Below are positions 1 to 11,949 of a DNA stretch of 64,000 nucleotides, piece after piece. Under the pieces are notes generated by a model, which made no database searches, was not told where the DNA came from, and worked only from the letters and a program-made list of their open reading frames with translations. Location: contig CM054179.1 of the NCBI GenBank assembly GCA_028829895.1, forward strand, positions 51,047,391 through 51,111,390, in the 5' to 3' direction. The position numbers and the translations under genes are program-made. This DNA is from Sinotaia quadrata (Eukaryota; Mollusca; Gastropoda; Architaenioglossa; Viviparidae). How positions within the stretch are numbered: the first letter of the stretch is position 1; each line of letters starts with the position of its first letter.

Positions 1-66
1 TTTTTTAAAATCACAATCTGTCCGTGAAACCCTAACGACTAGAAACCCTGTTGTGGTCACTATACA

Positions 67-641
67 AACACCAATATCCTCTAATTGCAAAACACTAGTA
101 ACAATTTCCAACAGTTAGTGCACATGACACCAGTAACAATATCCTCTAGTTGAGAGACACCAGTAACAATATCCTCTAGTTGAGAGATACCAGTAACAAT
201 ATCCTCTAGTTGAGAGACACCAGTAACAATATCCTCTAGTTGAGAGACACCAATAACAATATCCTCTAGTTGAGAGACACCAGTAACAATATCCTCTAGT
301 TGAGAGACACCAGTAACAATATCCTCTAATTGAGAGACACCAGTAACAATATCCTCTAGTTGAAAGACACCAGTAACAATATCCTCTAGTTGAGAGACAC
401 CAATAACAATATCCTCTAGTTGAGAGACACCAGTAACAATATCCTCTAGTTGAGAGACACCAGTAACAATATCCTCTAGGTGAAAGACACCAATAACAAT
501 ATCCTCTAGTTGAGAGACACCAGTAACAATATCCTCTAATTGAGAGACACCATTAAGAATATCCTCTAGTTACCAGTAACAATATCCTCTAGTTACCAGT
601 AACAATATCCTCTAGTTGAGAGACACCAGTAACCTCTAGTT
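67..641. repeat. 30-bp minisatellite
   Basis: About 17 head-to-tail copies of a 30-bp unit containing CACCAGTAACAATATCCTCT, regular from about 128 to 570. Edge copies are diverged, and units near 570-610 are shortened to about 22 bp by loss of the GAGAGAC segment. No coding potential. Confidence 0.95.
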
Positions 642-921
642 ACTTACAAGACATCCGAAACTGTAGGCCCTTGTACAAGAACCTCGAAATGCGAAAATGA
701 GCTTCATTATATGCGTTTCCAAGTTCATCCTAATGCAAATTTAGTGCCTCCAGATATATCCCTCCCACTATCTCTACACAGGTTCGTTAGCTCTCCAGTG
801 CAAGTACCTGTGGCTGGGACAGATCTTAACGCTGAGAGTGGGGAGAAATAAAGAGCGTCTGATTGAGCGCATATTATCTATATTAGTCTATTTTATCAGA
901 CACACCAGAAAAAAGATAGAG

Positions 922-1051
922 GTAAATTATAATCCACTAAATCTCTTCTTTCAAACCTGTAAATTACGCACATTTTTATTTGGGACGTAAATTATAATCC
1001 ACTAAATCTCTTCTTTCAAACCTGTAAATTACGCACATTTTTATTTGGGAC
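922..1051. repeat. 65-bp direct duplication
   Basis: Two adjacent, apparently identical 65-bp copies (922-986 and 987-1051), each starting GTAAATTATAATCC and ending TTTGGGAC. This looks like a recent simple tandem duplication. Confidence 0.9.
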
Positions 1052-4000
1052 GTAAGCGTTTCACGTCTAAGACATACTAACGAGAGTAACTGGAAGAAAT
1101 GTCTGTAATTGCGCTTAAATGATTTTACTCTTTCACATGATTCCATAGACAAAAGTGAAGAGTTTAAATCTCATTTCCGAATTGCTTCTCGTGTATTTGT
1201 TTTTTAATTTTACATTTTGTATAATATAGAATTGCGCAGATTTGTTTAACCTTTCTCCCTGTGTGTCTGTCTTTTCAAACTCTCTTTAAATATTTAGTTT
1301 ACTTTTCTATCACTGTACGCCTGTCCACATAATTTTTAAATTGAAATCTTTGACCCTGTGTGTTCTCTCCCTCTCTCTCACTCACTCTCTCACGCACACA
1401 ACGCCCATGTATATTAATAGTCAATGTTAGTATATCTAGTTAATGAGTCAAGATAAAAAAAATAAAAAGCACTGGACGGATCTTACGCTCGGGCAAGCCA
1501 GTTATAAATCTCACAAATAACCGTGCTACGCAAAAAGACACAATGCCGGATTTAGATTTGAATTTGCCCCCCACCCCACCCCGACCCTTCACGTGTTAAC
1601 GTTCCCGAGAAGGAAGAATGTATGCCATTTAGTATCAATATATTAACAAAATATATCAAGTCTTGATCACACACATACAGAGTTGTAAAACTGTAAATTC
1701 TCATACACTCATTGAATAAAATATCATATAATTAAAATAGGCCAATTTCAAATCTACTGTTAAATCTTTACAAACTCTTTCTTTCCTTAAAGTGAAATCA
1801 AAATCAAATTTTGAGGATTTAATCCGTCTGCAGAAAGGATCATCGCGGACAATTGTTACAATGTTGAATAAAGTTAGAAATAGAGGAGTACATGTCGCAA
1901 GAGGAAGAGGAAGTGTAACACAAGAGTAACATAAGTGTAACATAAGAGTAAAGAGTAAAACATGTTCACTGTAATGTTTCATAGTAAGACCTTTAGATAA
2001 CTGAATAAATCCAGTTTCACGGAGAAAAAAATACATGCAAAACTACGCACACTAATACCAAATGACTGCTCAGAAAAGCCAATAAACGCTTATCTTTTAT
2101 ACAAATGACTGCTCAGAAAAGCCAATAAACGTTTTTCTTTTATACAAAAGCTTCCCTTCTCTGTTCACTAGACAGAATATCGCACAGCACACGATATTAT
2201 ATGGTGATCGCAAATTTGTCGCATACAGCGACAGAAAAGCACAAGAACAGACAAGGTGAAAGACAGATAAGCATTCTAATTAAATTCTATTTTCAATGGC
2301 AGAATACACACACTGACAAATATAAATACACCTAGATACACAGACACACAGACACGGAGACACATAGGAACACACGGACTTTCTCGCGCGTAAAACCATA
2401 AATGACAGCAATCTTTTCCTTTGATCGCGAAATCAACGCATCTGTAAAATAGATGTTAACAGAAAATCAATCATTCAGTTCTCCTACCGACTGTTCATAT
2501 CAGATTTAACAATGGCTAGTCAGAACTTGATTTATTTCCGTCCTCGAAATCTACTCGGGTTGTAAACAGACGTTAAAATCAAAGGGAGGATACTCTCATG
2601 AAGGTTTGACTCGTGGGAGTAAAGCGCCACGACTGTAGTAGTTGTAATCATCGATAGAGCCATTGCACGTGCAATCGCTAATTATAGCTCTGAGAACAAA
2701 GTGTAACAAAGATTTAGCTACACAATCATCAAAGAAACATAAACGACCAACAGTAACCAGATTTTGAACAAAAAGGACTTGGTTACGTTGCTAAATCAGA
2801 AGTATTTCGATTCATACAACAAACAACCATTAGAAAGATCCTTTAGCTGACATTGTGAAACTTCAATGTAATATTCATAGTTAATAAAAATGTGCTTATC
2901 GCTAATGAACTATCTTTTCACTGCTATTTTTTGTGAACTGAGTAAATACATCAGTGATGTTGAATGACATTCATCATTTAAATTTAATGTGGTCAAGACT
3001 TTAAAGAACATAGCACACCAATTTTAATTTTATTTTTCCGTCAATGTACTCTTAATAAACGTGATAAACATGAAGAGAAATAAATTACTGTTCATGCATA
3101 TTAATGTTTGTATTAACTTTCATTATCCTCAACTAATTTTATTTTTTAATCAAAACGTATATATAAATCAATACATTTCGTGAGTCAATGCAGTACTCAG
3201 TTGAATCCCATTTCTATACCAAAAAAAATAATGATTAAATATTTATATAATTTTCTTTCTGAAAATTAATTATATTATCGCGTTTTGTCGTCGCTCTCTA
3301 ATGGAATTCTACCACTGTGAAACATTTTTTGTTTTCCCAATTTATCTTAATAAACAAACTTGAAAGGAAAAGTAGATTAATAGCTTTCGTGTGCAAAATA
3401 CATTATACAGGCTTTCATTAACTGTCGTAATCGATAAATAATTAGATTTAAATCGACAACAAAACTTAAATCAATACATATTGCGTATTTAATATGTATC
3501 CTCTCATCCTTTATTTCTTAAAAGTAATGATCATTTAGATAATTTTAGAAAATTAATTATTATATCGCGTTTTGTTGTCACTATCTTTCCACTCTGCAGT
3601 GCAGTGGGTGTGGAAAAAAATAGTGACTGTTCCCTTGGGGGTGTTAGCATTTGCAAACCACCCGACTGGCCATCTGATACCTTTGTTGTCTCAAGGCTTT
3701 GATATCAAAGATAAATCGATAGAACAGAACTGTAAAATCACGTGATACGTTGTACAGCCTTCATAGTTTAATGCGCGCGAGACTGTTCATTTCTATTTTG
3801 TGACGTCAAAGGTGACAAGTTCGGTGTAGAAGCAAATAATCACCCTCCCCTAAAATACATCATTTATAGACGTCACTGAATTGTCCGGGCAAGGATCGCA
3901 TGCACAAGGTTTTAAATCTGACAATACGGATCAGATCAGGTAATGGGGATCAGCGGAGAACAGAAGAGTGGGATGGGGACTTCATTTGACTCGTACGGTG

Positions 4001-4190
4001 ATCCTAAGTTCTCTAAAATGTTTCGACGCAATATAAATTGATTTTAACTGTGCAGGGTGTGTGTATGTGTGTGTTTCTTCATCTTGTTTTATTTTTATTT
4101 TTTCCTGTCTGCATTTAAAATCTTAGTTATTTAGCTTATATCCATTGTTTCACTGAGTTCGTCGTGCTTACTTTTGCACTTATGTGTATT
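1052..4190. other. AT-rich sequence without recognisable gene
   Basis: I see no gene here. A minus-strand open frame at 1701-2036 (111 codons) is hydrophobic, resembles nothing I know and partly covers a short TAACATAAGAG repeat, so I treat it as chance. A CT/CA-rich tract lies near 1362-1402 and a short GT tract at 4057-4074. Confidence 0.6.
2061..2146. repeat. 43-bp direct duplication
   Basis: Two adjacent 43-bp copies, starting AATGACTGCTCAGAAAAGCC at 2061 and 2104, differing at a few bases near their ends. Confidence 0.88.
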
Positions 4191-4221
4191 AACCTTTCAC
4201 GAGTAACAGAAAATTACTATC

Positions 4222-6069
4222 TGTGGCAGAGTAAATATTTGTCTATCCCTATTTGTAAAACTTTAAATTGTTAAATTGTCAGAGTAACCCGACATTGGGC
4301 ACTCCTTATGATGGTATTTTTGAAAGTGTCAGAGTTCGAATTAAACGAATTGAGTTGAGAATGTGCTAAAGTTTGCTGATGTAATGCAAACCAGTGAGTA
4401 GTTTTTATTATCCGATGGTAGAACGAGACCAGACAATAGGCTGAGATTTAAAAGTTTATCTCGTGAAGAGAAATCTACTGTCTAATCACGTTGAATTTAG
4501 AGTGGCAAGAAGTCTAGACCTCAAAGGCAGCTGTTAGCTTAATGATGAGTTAACTGTTTGAGAGAGAAAGGACTTTAAAATATTTCGTGCATTTTCGCTA
4601 TTATTGTGTTATACTTGTGTTTTAGGTAGATATGAATTATGTAAGTAGACTATTATTTCTACAAGTGTTTCAAGTAAAATGCTCATATATAGTTTACTGA
4701 ACGCTTGACATTGCTTTGGTATGCTGTATTTATTATGCTGTATGCACGTATCGGGCTAATAAATACTGTTGCAGGAAACTGTAAGTTGAGACTGGAATGA
4801 AAGAAGGAATGGAGTTATAAAGTGATCATCTGAAAGCTTAGTGTTTATTCACTGATTATGTTTTTGCAGGGACAAGATGCTTTTTCTATTTTCTACTTTT
4901 CTTCCTCATGTTATTTGAATCTGCTGATTGACTGGGTAGATGTGGAAAATGATCTGCTGATTCACTGGTTGTAAACTGCTATGACTGGATAGATGTGGAA
5001 AATGATCTGCTGATTCACTGGTTGTAAACTGCTATGACTGGATAGATGTGGAAAATGATCTGCTGATTCACTGGTTGTAAACTGCTATGACTGGATAGAT
5101 GTGGAAAATGATCTGCTGATTCACTGGTTATAAACTGCTATGACTGGATAGATGTGGAAAATGATCTGCTGATTCACTGGTTGTAAACTGCTATGGCTGG
5201 GTAGATGTGGAAAATGATCTGCTGCAGTGTGGGATGTAAATGTAAAAGAATACACTTTGATGTATGGTGGCAATGTATGCTGAACACATCATGCAATTCT
5301 GGTGCAAAGAAGTTACTAGAATTGCTGTAATTATTATTCTGCTTGAGGGAGCTGATACAATGGGAAAAGGTGCCAGGTTGACTTTGAGAGAATAATAGCG
5401 CATCATCATTTTTTATGTATGAGGAGAGAAAACATGTGGAAATTGATTTGGACAATGAACTTGTGACTTGGTATGAAAAAGTTGTGAAAATCACGATCAT
5501 TGCTTTGTCTAAACAAGGTTACGTAAAAACTATTACCACTTATCTCTAATAACTCCATTTCTGTTCTCTGATAAGAACTATTCTATGATTTGTATTGACA
5601 TTATTGTTGAAATATATTTTAAGATATACACTCTGTAAATAAAATTATTCAAACGTGTTTTTTTCAAAATGTTGATGTCAAGAAATCTTTTTGATTGCAT
5701 TTGTCATAAGTATATTTGATTGTTGATTTAATAAATGTATTGTTAAATTTACTGACCTTCTTACACATATTGATAACCTTATGTTACAGAAGAAAGTGGG
5801 TGGTTTGGGGGCTCACTAAATATAGATTAAAGATGAATTTGTCTTCTCCTTTAGTAAGTAGTTTTCCACCTACACAATATCGTGTGGTGGTAAACGTTGT
5901 GGAAGAAAGTTAATAGCGCCCACATTTCTGCCAAGTGAGAGAGACGAGTGGTGTCTGCTGGAGAATTATTACTAACTTAAATTGGGATTCTCGTCACTTG
6001 TAATTAGTTATGAATGATTAATTAATTAATAATAATGATAATCATTAACTAAGTGGTATTTGCATCACA
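4222..6069 (+). mobile_element. Family B solo-LTR-like copy (B1)
   Basis: A 1848-bp repeat that begins TGTGGCAGAG and ends GCATCACA, so it has the TG...CA ends of an LTR. It is flanked by the 5-bp duplication CTATC (4217-4221 and 6070-6074). The neighbouring unit of the host tandem repeat shows the uninterrupted site CTATCAAATG at 6153, which supports these boundaries. It aligns along its length with 55027-56752, and in part with 61131-61482 and the minus-strand copy split by element A. I see no internal coding region, so it is best read as a solo LTR. The minus-strand frame at 5174-5500 inside it is not conserved in the other copies as far as I can see. Confidence 0.8.
4898..5226. repeat. 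53-bp minisatellite inside LTR B1
   Basis: About six copies of a 53-bp unit containing GATCTGCTGATTCACTGGTT, with successive starts at 4951, 5004, 5057, 5110, 5163 and 5216. The other family B copies lack this expansion, so it arose within this copy. Confidence 0.93.
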
Positions 6070-6074
6070 CTATC

Positions 6075-6290
6075 AAATGTTTATTTTTCGTGTACGTGTC
6101 ATAACTATGATGAAGAGGAGTGTAATCACCTTTCATGTGTAATAGAAAACTACTATCAAATGTTACATTTGTCTTGTACGCCTCATAACTATGATGTGTA
6201 TTCATTTTTCGTGTGTAACACAATATTTTCAAATGTAACACCTGGGGGGGGGGGTCGTGTACGCTTTATAAATAGCATGCTGTGTGTCCG
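6075..6290. repeat. 75-80-bp host tandem repeat broken by LTR B1
   Basis: Units contain CACCTTTCATGTGTAATAGA, then CTATCAAATG and CATAACTATGATG. Unit 1 is split by LTR B1, with its left half at 4191-4221 and its right half from 6075. Unit 2 (about 6124-6200) is intact and unit 3 is diverged. A run of about ten G lies near 6245-6255. Confidence 0.75.
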
Positions 6291-6327
6291 ACGTACTAAA
6301 TACAAGTTACATTATTGAATGTATCAT

Positions 6328-6586
6328 CCAGCATTCACATCACTCTGTCCAGCATTCACATCACTCTGTCTAGCATTCACATCACTCTGTCTAGCATTCA
6401 CATCACTCTGTCCAGCATTCACATCACTCTGTCCAGCATTCACGTCACTCTGTTCCAGCATTCACATCACTCAGTCCAGCATTCACATTATTCTGTCCAG
6501 CATTCACATCACAGTATCCAGCATTCATATCACTCTGTCCAGCATTCATATCACTCTGTCCAGCATTCATGTCGCTCTATCCAATG
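6328..6586. repeat. 21-bp minisatellite
   Basis: About twelve copies of CCAGCATTCACATCACTCTG plus one base. Because 21 is a multiple of three, two overlapping plus-strand frames (6315-6590 and 6319-6636) stay open. They translate as simple SSIHITL or AFTSLCP repeats and are not genes. Confidence 0.93.
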
Positions 6587-6684
6587 TTAAACTCACGGCA
6601 ATTAGTCCCAAACAACTATCAGGGCATTTTATATAATAATAAACTTTCGTCACTGTATTTTACAGCTTGCGCATTTCACTGAAG

Positions 6685-6900
6685 CCAATACTGTAAACGT
6701 CACTCTATCCAATATTAAACATGTCACTTTTCCCAATACTGTAAACGTCACTCTATCCAATACTAAACATGTCACTTTTCCCAATACTAAACACGTCACT
6801 CTATCCCATACTAAACATGTCACTTTTCCCAATACTAAACACTTCACTCTATCCAATACTAAATACGTCACTGTAAGCACGTCACTTTATCCAATACTAA
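6685..6900. repeat. 24/48-bp alternating minisatellite
   Basis: Alternating units around GTCACTCTATCCAATACTAA and GTCACTTTTCCCAATACTAA give a two-unit period of about 48 bp. The minus-strand frame at 6650-6880 (CLVLDRVT-type repeats) is a by-product. Confidence 0.88.
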
Positions 6901-7753
<853 letters not shown>

Positions 7754-7972
7754 AATCATGTTACACTGGGTTCATCAACTTGAAACACTCATTAAGCAAT
7801 GGGTTCCTAAAAAATAATGGGTGGTCAAAGTATAAACCCATTTTTTCCCCATTTTTTTTAAACGATGGGAATGAGTATAAAATGGGTCCACGAGGCACCA
7901 GATTTAATTTCAGCCAAGTGGCAATTTTTTTTAGTCGTGTGTGAAATATCGCATACACACTTTGGTGTGTGT

Positions 7973-8066
7973 CCAATCAGTTTTTGCAAGGTTGTGTGAA
8001 GAACAATTCGGAGCATGCGCAGTATCCATTTGACGTACGTCATAAAACCACGTGACGCGATATAAT
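7973..8066 (+). promoter_or_regulatory. Promoter-like site cluster
   Basis: Within about 95 bp lie a CCAAT box (CCAATCAG, 7973-7980), an NRF1-like half site (GCATGCGC, 8013-8020), a palindromic CRE-like TGACGTACGTCA (8031-8042), an E-box (CCACGTGAC, 8048-8056) and an AT-rich GATATAAT just before an ATG at 8067. Such factor sites commonly cluster in animal promoters. The combination and the local CpG content stand out from the AT-rich surroundings. That it is a promoter is inference. A second NRF1-like TTGCGCATGCCC near 8237 could belong to the same or an opposing promoter. Confidence 0.4.
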
Positions 8067-8098
8067 ATGGAGCCTCGGCTTGAGCTTGGAATGTTTCG
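8067..8098 (+). CDS. Possible first coding exon ending at a splice donor
   Basis: An ATG directly after the promoter-like cluster opens eleven codons (reading MEPRLELGMF, then a split codon). It ends at a strong donor sequence, CG then GTAAGTAAAT, with the junction at 8098/8099. I cannot find a matching downstream exon in the window; large introns would put it far away. It may be a chance donor. I do not recognise the peptide and give no function. Confidence 0.22.
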
Positions 8099-8104
8099 GT
8101 AAGT

Positions 8105-9059
8105 AAATAAATCTTGTTCTTGAATTATTTAATTTCTCATAAATTATTTATGTAAATTACTAATTTTCAACGATGATAACATATTAAAAGATTTGCCGAT
8201 TATTGATGAAGTAACTTTGGAGCACATTCGACCTATTGCGCATGCCCAATCGTCGAGCACTTCCCTTTTGAGTTCGGTTGCCTGGCGTGCATTAGCAACG
8301 ACATATCGGACAGCGAAAAGCAGATCGAACTCGTAACACTCATTGTAAAACTTTTGCTTGTACGTGTTTTATCTCAAGATCGAAGCACAGCATTTACTTG
8401 TGGCATGAATGAGTGAAACAATGTAAGCGAGCAAATAAAGAAATGAACAATTTAAATGTGCGATGTTCAACAAGACTTGCACACAGAGACGAAAAAAAAA
8501 TTATATTTAATAAATAAATAAAGTTGAATGCATGAATGTGTGGAAGCAGGTAACAAAGAAAGATAAATTAATATTAAAAATTATTTGATGATAAAATACT
8601 TTTAAAAAACGTGTGGAATTATTTAGTAGTATCAATATTCGACCTACTTCGGTTAAACTTGCTGCAGCCTAATGTAACTATTACATGTAACAAGGCCTAG
8701 TGAGACTTGTCTCAAAGAAAACAATCGTATAATTAAAAAAAAGTAAGAAGAACAAAAAATTAATTAACGACTCCACTAGGATGAATTATATTGTAGAAAA
8801 ATATTACATTTGTGATATTATTTACAAAGATGATGTAATATACCATATACATAATACTTGAACCATATGATTACAACATACATTTAAGTTGCAATTCCAG
8901 AACTGCTTGTACTTTGTTTAAGGGTTATATTTTGGATTTTTGGTATGTTTATTATATTATATAGTATAATATTGAAAGTCTGTTACCAATTTAATTAACC
9001 AAGACAAAGAGATGAGAAATTAAAATATTCATTTGATATACGCAAACTTTTATTGCTTT
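8105..9059. other. AT-rich sequence without recognisable gene
   Basis: I see no supported feature except the NRF1-like site near 8237. It could be intronic if the 8067 exon is real. Confidence 0.5.
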
Positions 9060-9222
9060 ACATTATTCACTTGGACAGCATACAAACAACATAATAAATT
9101 ATGAGCGTCTCTCACAATTTACATTATTCACTTGGACAGCATACAAACAACATAATAAATTATGAGCGTCTCTCACAATTTACATTATTCACTTGGACAG
9201 CATACAAACAACATAATAAATT
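9060..9222. repeat. 61-bp tandem repeat
   Basis: Two full copies and one partial copy start at 9060, 9121 and 9182 (ACATTATTCACTTGGACAGC). The third runs into a family B 3' end; the unit's ACATAATAAATT resembles LTR B sequence, so the array may have grown from an LTR edge. Confidence 0.93.
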
Positions 9223-9310
9223 AAGATTCTCAATCACGTGTAATTAGTTACAATTTTATTAATTAATAAATAATAACCATAACGAGTGAATGGTGCCCAG
9301 AGGTGTTACA
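9217..9310 (+). mobile_element. Family B LTR 3'-end fragment
   Basis: Aligns with the last 95 bp or so of LTR B1 and B2: AAGATTCTCA, then TGTAATTAGTTA, an AATAAT-rich stretch and a terminus ending GTTACA. The 5' part is missing. The sequence is diverged, so it is an old copy. Confidence 0.6.
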
Positions 9311-9340
9311 CTATTACTAATGAACAAGACAGAAATTCCA

Positions 9341-9610
9341 GTCATGCTACTTTAGAATTGATTTAAATACGCGTCCTGTCACGCTTCTTTAAAATTGATT
9401 TAAATGTGCGTCCTGTCACGCTACTGTAGAATTGATTTAAATGCGCGTCCTGTCACGCTTCTTTAAAATTGATTTAAATGTGCGTCCTGTCACGCTACTG
9501 TAGAATTGATTTAAATGCGCGTCCTGTCACGCTACTTTAGAATTGATTTAAATGCACGTCCTGTCACATTACTTTAGAATTTATGTCAATGCATGTCCTG
9601 TCACGCTACG
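9341..9610. repeat. 37-bp minisatellite
   Basis: About seven copies with GTCCTGTCACGCTACTTTAG and the palindrome ATTTAAAT. Two variants (GCTACTGTAG and GCTTCTTTAA) alternate in the first half. Confidence 0.92.
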
Positions 9611-10349
9611 TACACATGACTAAACACTGAGCATTCACTTTTTCCGTGACTCATAGAATCGGTTACTCAGTTCAAAGAGTGACCGTTCTCCTGTTTCCAA
9701 ATCTGAACATTATATACTCACTCCAACTCCAGCACCATTTTCAGGAAATTATCCGAAATTCGTTCTCAATTATTTGTTTTGTTTTGTTTTAACCCATGCA
9801 CTCGGTGTGCATAAAATCTAGCTGCTCCACGTTGAACAACTTTTTTATAAAAAGGAACTATTTTATTTTCTCCCCTTATAGAAGCAGTTGTAATGTCTTT
9901 AAACACAGTTGGAAGCACGTCTGAGAGACCTAGTCTAAGAACGATTCCAAGAAATAAACTGGATTGATTGCGAGCACTAAGGAAATCCCATCTGCCGGAG
10001 TGAAGAAAGAGAAAGCGATGTAAAGCAGATTACAATGTGTACAACATTAAACCAACCTGAAAAGCTTTCGCGTTCTTACTGGCTTATTATAAGAGCATTG
10101 TAGAGGGAAAAGATTATCTGTTAGAAAAGAAGAAATGCAACTACACTTACAGAATTCAGGAGATATCATGGAAGTTTGTGAATTTGAGCAATATTTTGTC
10201 AAACTGTTGTGGTCGGTATGAGTTTGAATGTGAGATTTGGTTTGGACTGGATCCACTGTTCAGTATAAGAGAACTCTGATTTTTGGTTTGGTATAAAATG
10301 TGGGAATTTCTTTGTTATGTGAGTCTAGAAGTCGCCGGGTACTGTGCAT
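9611..10349. other. Unique sequence, no recognised gene
   Basis: A minus-strand open frame at 10047-10256 (69 codons) has no features I recognise. Confidence 0.5.
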
Positions 10350-10846
10350 GTAAGTAGTTAAGTGGTGTCTGCGTTGCTTTACAGTCGTTACAATGGTTAC
10401 ATGGTGTCTACGTATTTGTAAGTGGTTAAGCGTTGTCTACAATATTTATAATTAGGTAAGTGGTATCTACGTTATCTGTAAGAAGCTAAGTGATGTCTAC
10501 AATATTTGTGAGTAGCTTAGTGAATGTCTACAATATTTGTGAGTAGTTTAGTGGTGTCTACAATATTTGTGAGTAGCTTAGTGATGTCTACAATATTTCA
10601 GAGTAGTTTAGTGATGTCTACAATATTTGTGAGTAGTTTAGTGGTGTCTACAATATTTGTGAGTAGTTTAGTGGTGTCTACAATATTTGTGAGTAGTTTA
10701 GTGGTGTCTACAATATTTGTGAGTAGTTTAGTGGTGTCTGCAATATTTGTGAGTAGTTTAGTGGTGTCTACAATATTTGTGAGTAGTTTAGTGGTGTCTA
10801 CAATATTTGTGAGTGTGTTAATGATGTCTACAGTATTTGTGAATAA
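10350..10846. repeat. 30-bp minisatellite
   Basis: About sixteen copies of a 30-bp unit with GTCTACAATATTTGTGAGTA; the left third is diverged and the centre nearly uniform. The plus-strand frame at 10524-10880 (STIFVSSLVV repeats) follows from the 30-bp period and is not a gene. Confidence 0.93.
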
Positions 10847-11175
10847 GGAATGGATCTTTTATATGTTAGATTGGAATTGATTTGTTTTGTTTTTTGCAAG
10901 TACTTAATTGGTAACTATAGTATTGGTGAATATGGAAGAGTTCAGCATTGTGTTTGAAAGTATGGGTTGGATTTGGTATCTGTGTGCGAGTATTTTAATG
11001 CCCACTCTCATCGTAAATGCGGAAAAGGGTGAATGGTAAGTGTACCCCTACTCAGCTATATTGCAACAATTTCTTTTTCATCTGACAGCCCAAACGAGAG
11101 AACGGAATTTGTCAGCAGTCTTTTGAAGTCACTCATAGCACCCTTTCTCTCCTCCCCACCGTCCTTAGTCAAAAT
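10847..11175. other. Unique spacer
   Basis: I see no gene or repeat here. Confidence 0.5.
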
Positions 11176-11452
11176 ATAAGTCGCTCTCCTTAAGTCTACT
11201 AACACAACGTTGTCAAAATTAGTATAAGCCTCTTTCCTTAAGTCTACTAAGACAACGTTGTCAGATCTAGTATAGGTCGCTAACTTAAGTCTACTAACAC
11301 AACGTTGTCAGATCTAGTTTAAGTCGCTCTACTTAAGTCTACTAACACAACGTTGTCAGATTTATTATAAGTCTCTCTCCTTAAGTCTACTAACACAACG
11401 TTGTCAGATCTAGTATAAGTCGCTCTATTTATGTCTACTAACAGTGAACGTT
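11176..11452. repeat. About 48-bp tandem repeat with a palindrome per unit
   Basis: Five to six copies of 47-49 bp, each with TTAAGTCTACTAACACAACG. The first five carry the perfect palindrome ACAACGTTGT, so the array presents regularly spaced inverted repeats. Confidence 0.9.
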
Positions 11453-11500
11453 AGAAAATATATTTACTTCTGACGTTTCCTTTTTAGTTCTCTCGATTTG

Positions 11501-11660
11501 TTAGACACGTAATGTTATTGAAAAATATTTGAATAATTGTTATATTTATATGTTAGTCACGTATATGTTATTGAAAAATATTTGAATAATTGTTATATTA
11601 ATTTATATGTTATATGTTAGTCACGTATATGTTATTGAAAAATATTTGAATAATTGTTGC
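11501..11660. repeat. 51-65-bp tandem repeat
   Basis: Three copies of TATGTTATTGAAAAATATTT with TAGTCACG, starting near 11501, 11552 and 11617. The last interval is lengthened by an AT insertion. Confidence 0.88.
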
Positions 11661-11949
11661 AAGTCATTTGTATTATTATGCAAAAGTATCATATACATAT
11701 ACTATTGCCTATACGAGACTGTCTTTTATCTAGCCAATATTAAAATCATACATAATTGACTCACTTATGTCAATTGTACTAACGACTAAGTCCTGCGTAC
11801 TTCTTTGGTTACCATGTTGTTGCCAATACTCGATCCACTCAAACCTGATAAATATAGGTCCTCAGTGTACCAGCTCTAAAAAGATCCAGCATTTTGGACG
11901 TATTTTTGTGTGTTATGTCATTTTCCAGCATAGTGAAGAAAACAAATAA

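Noticed and set aside
1701..2036. 111-codon minus-strand hydrophobic protein
   Set aside because: AT-rich chance frame partly covering a short repeat, with no recognisable domain.
8221..8330. RFX X-box (GTTGCC ... AGCAAC)
   Set aside because: The half sites are about 11 bp apart, not the 0-3 bp expected.
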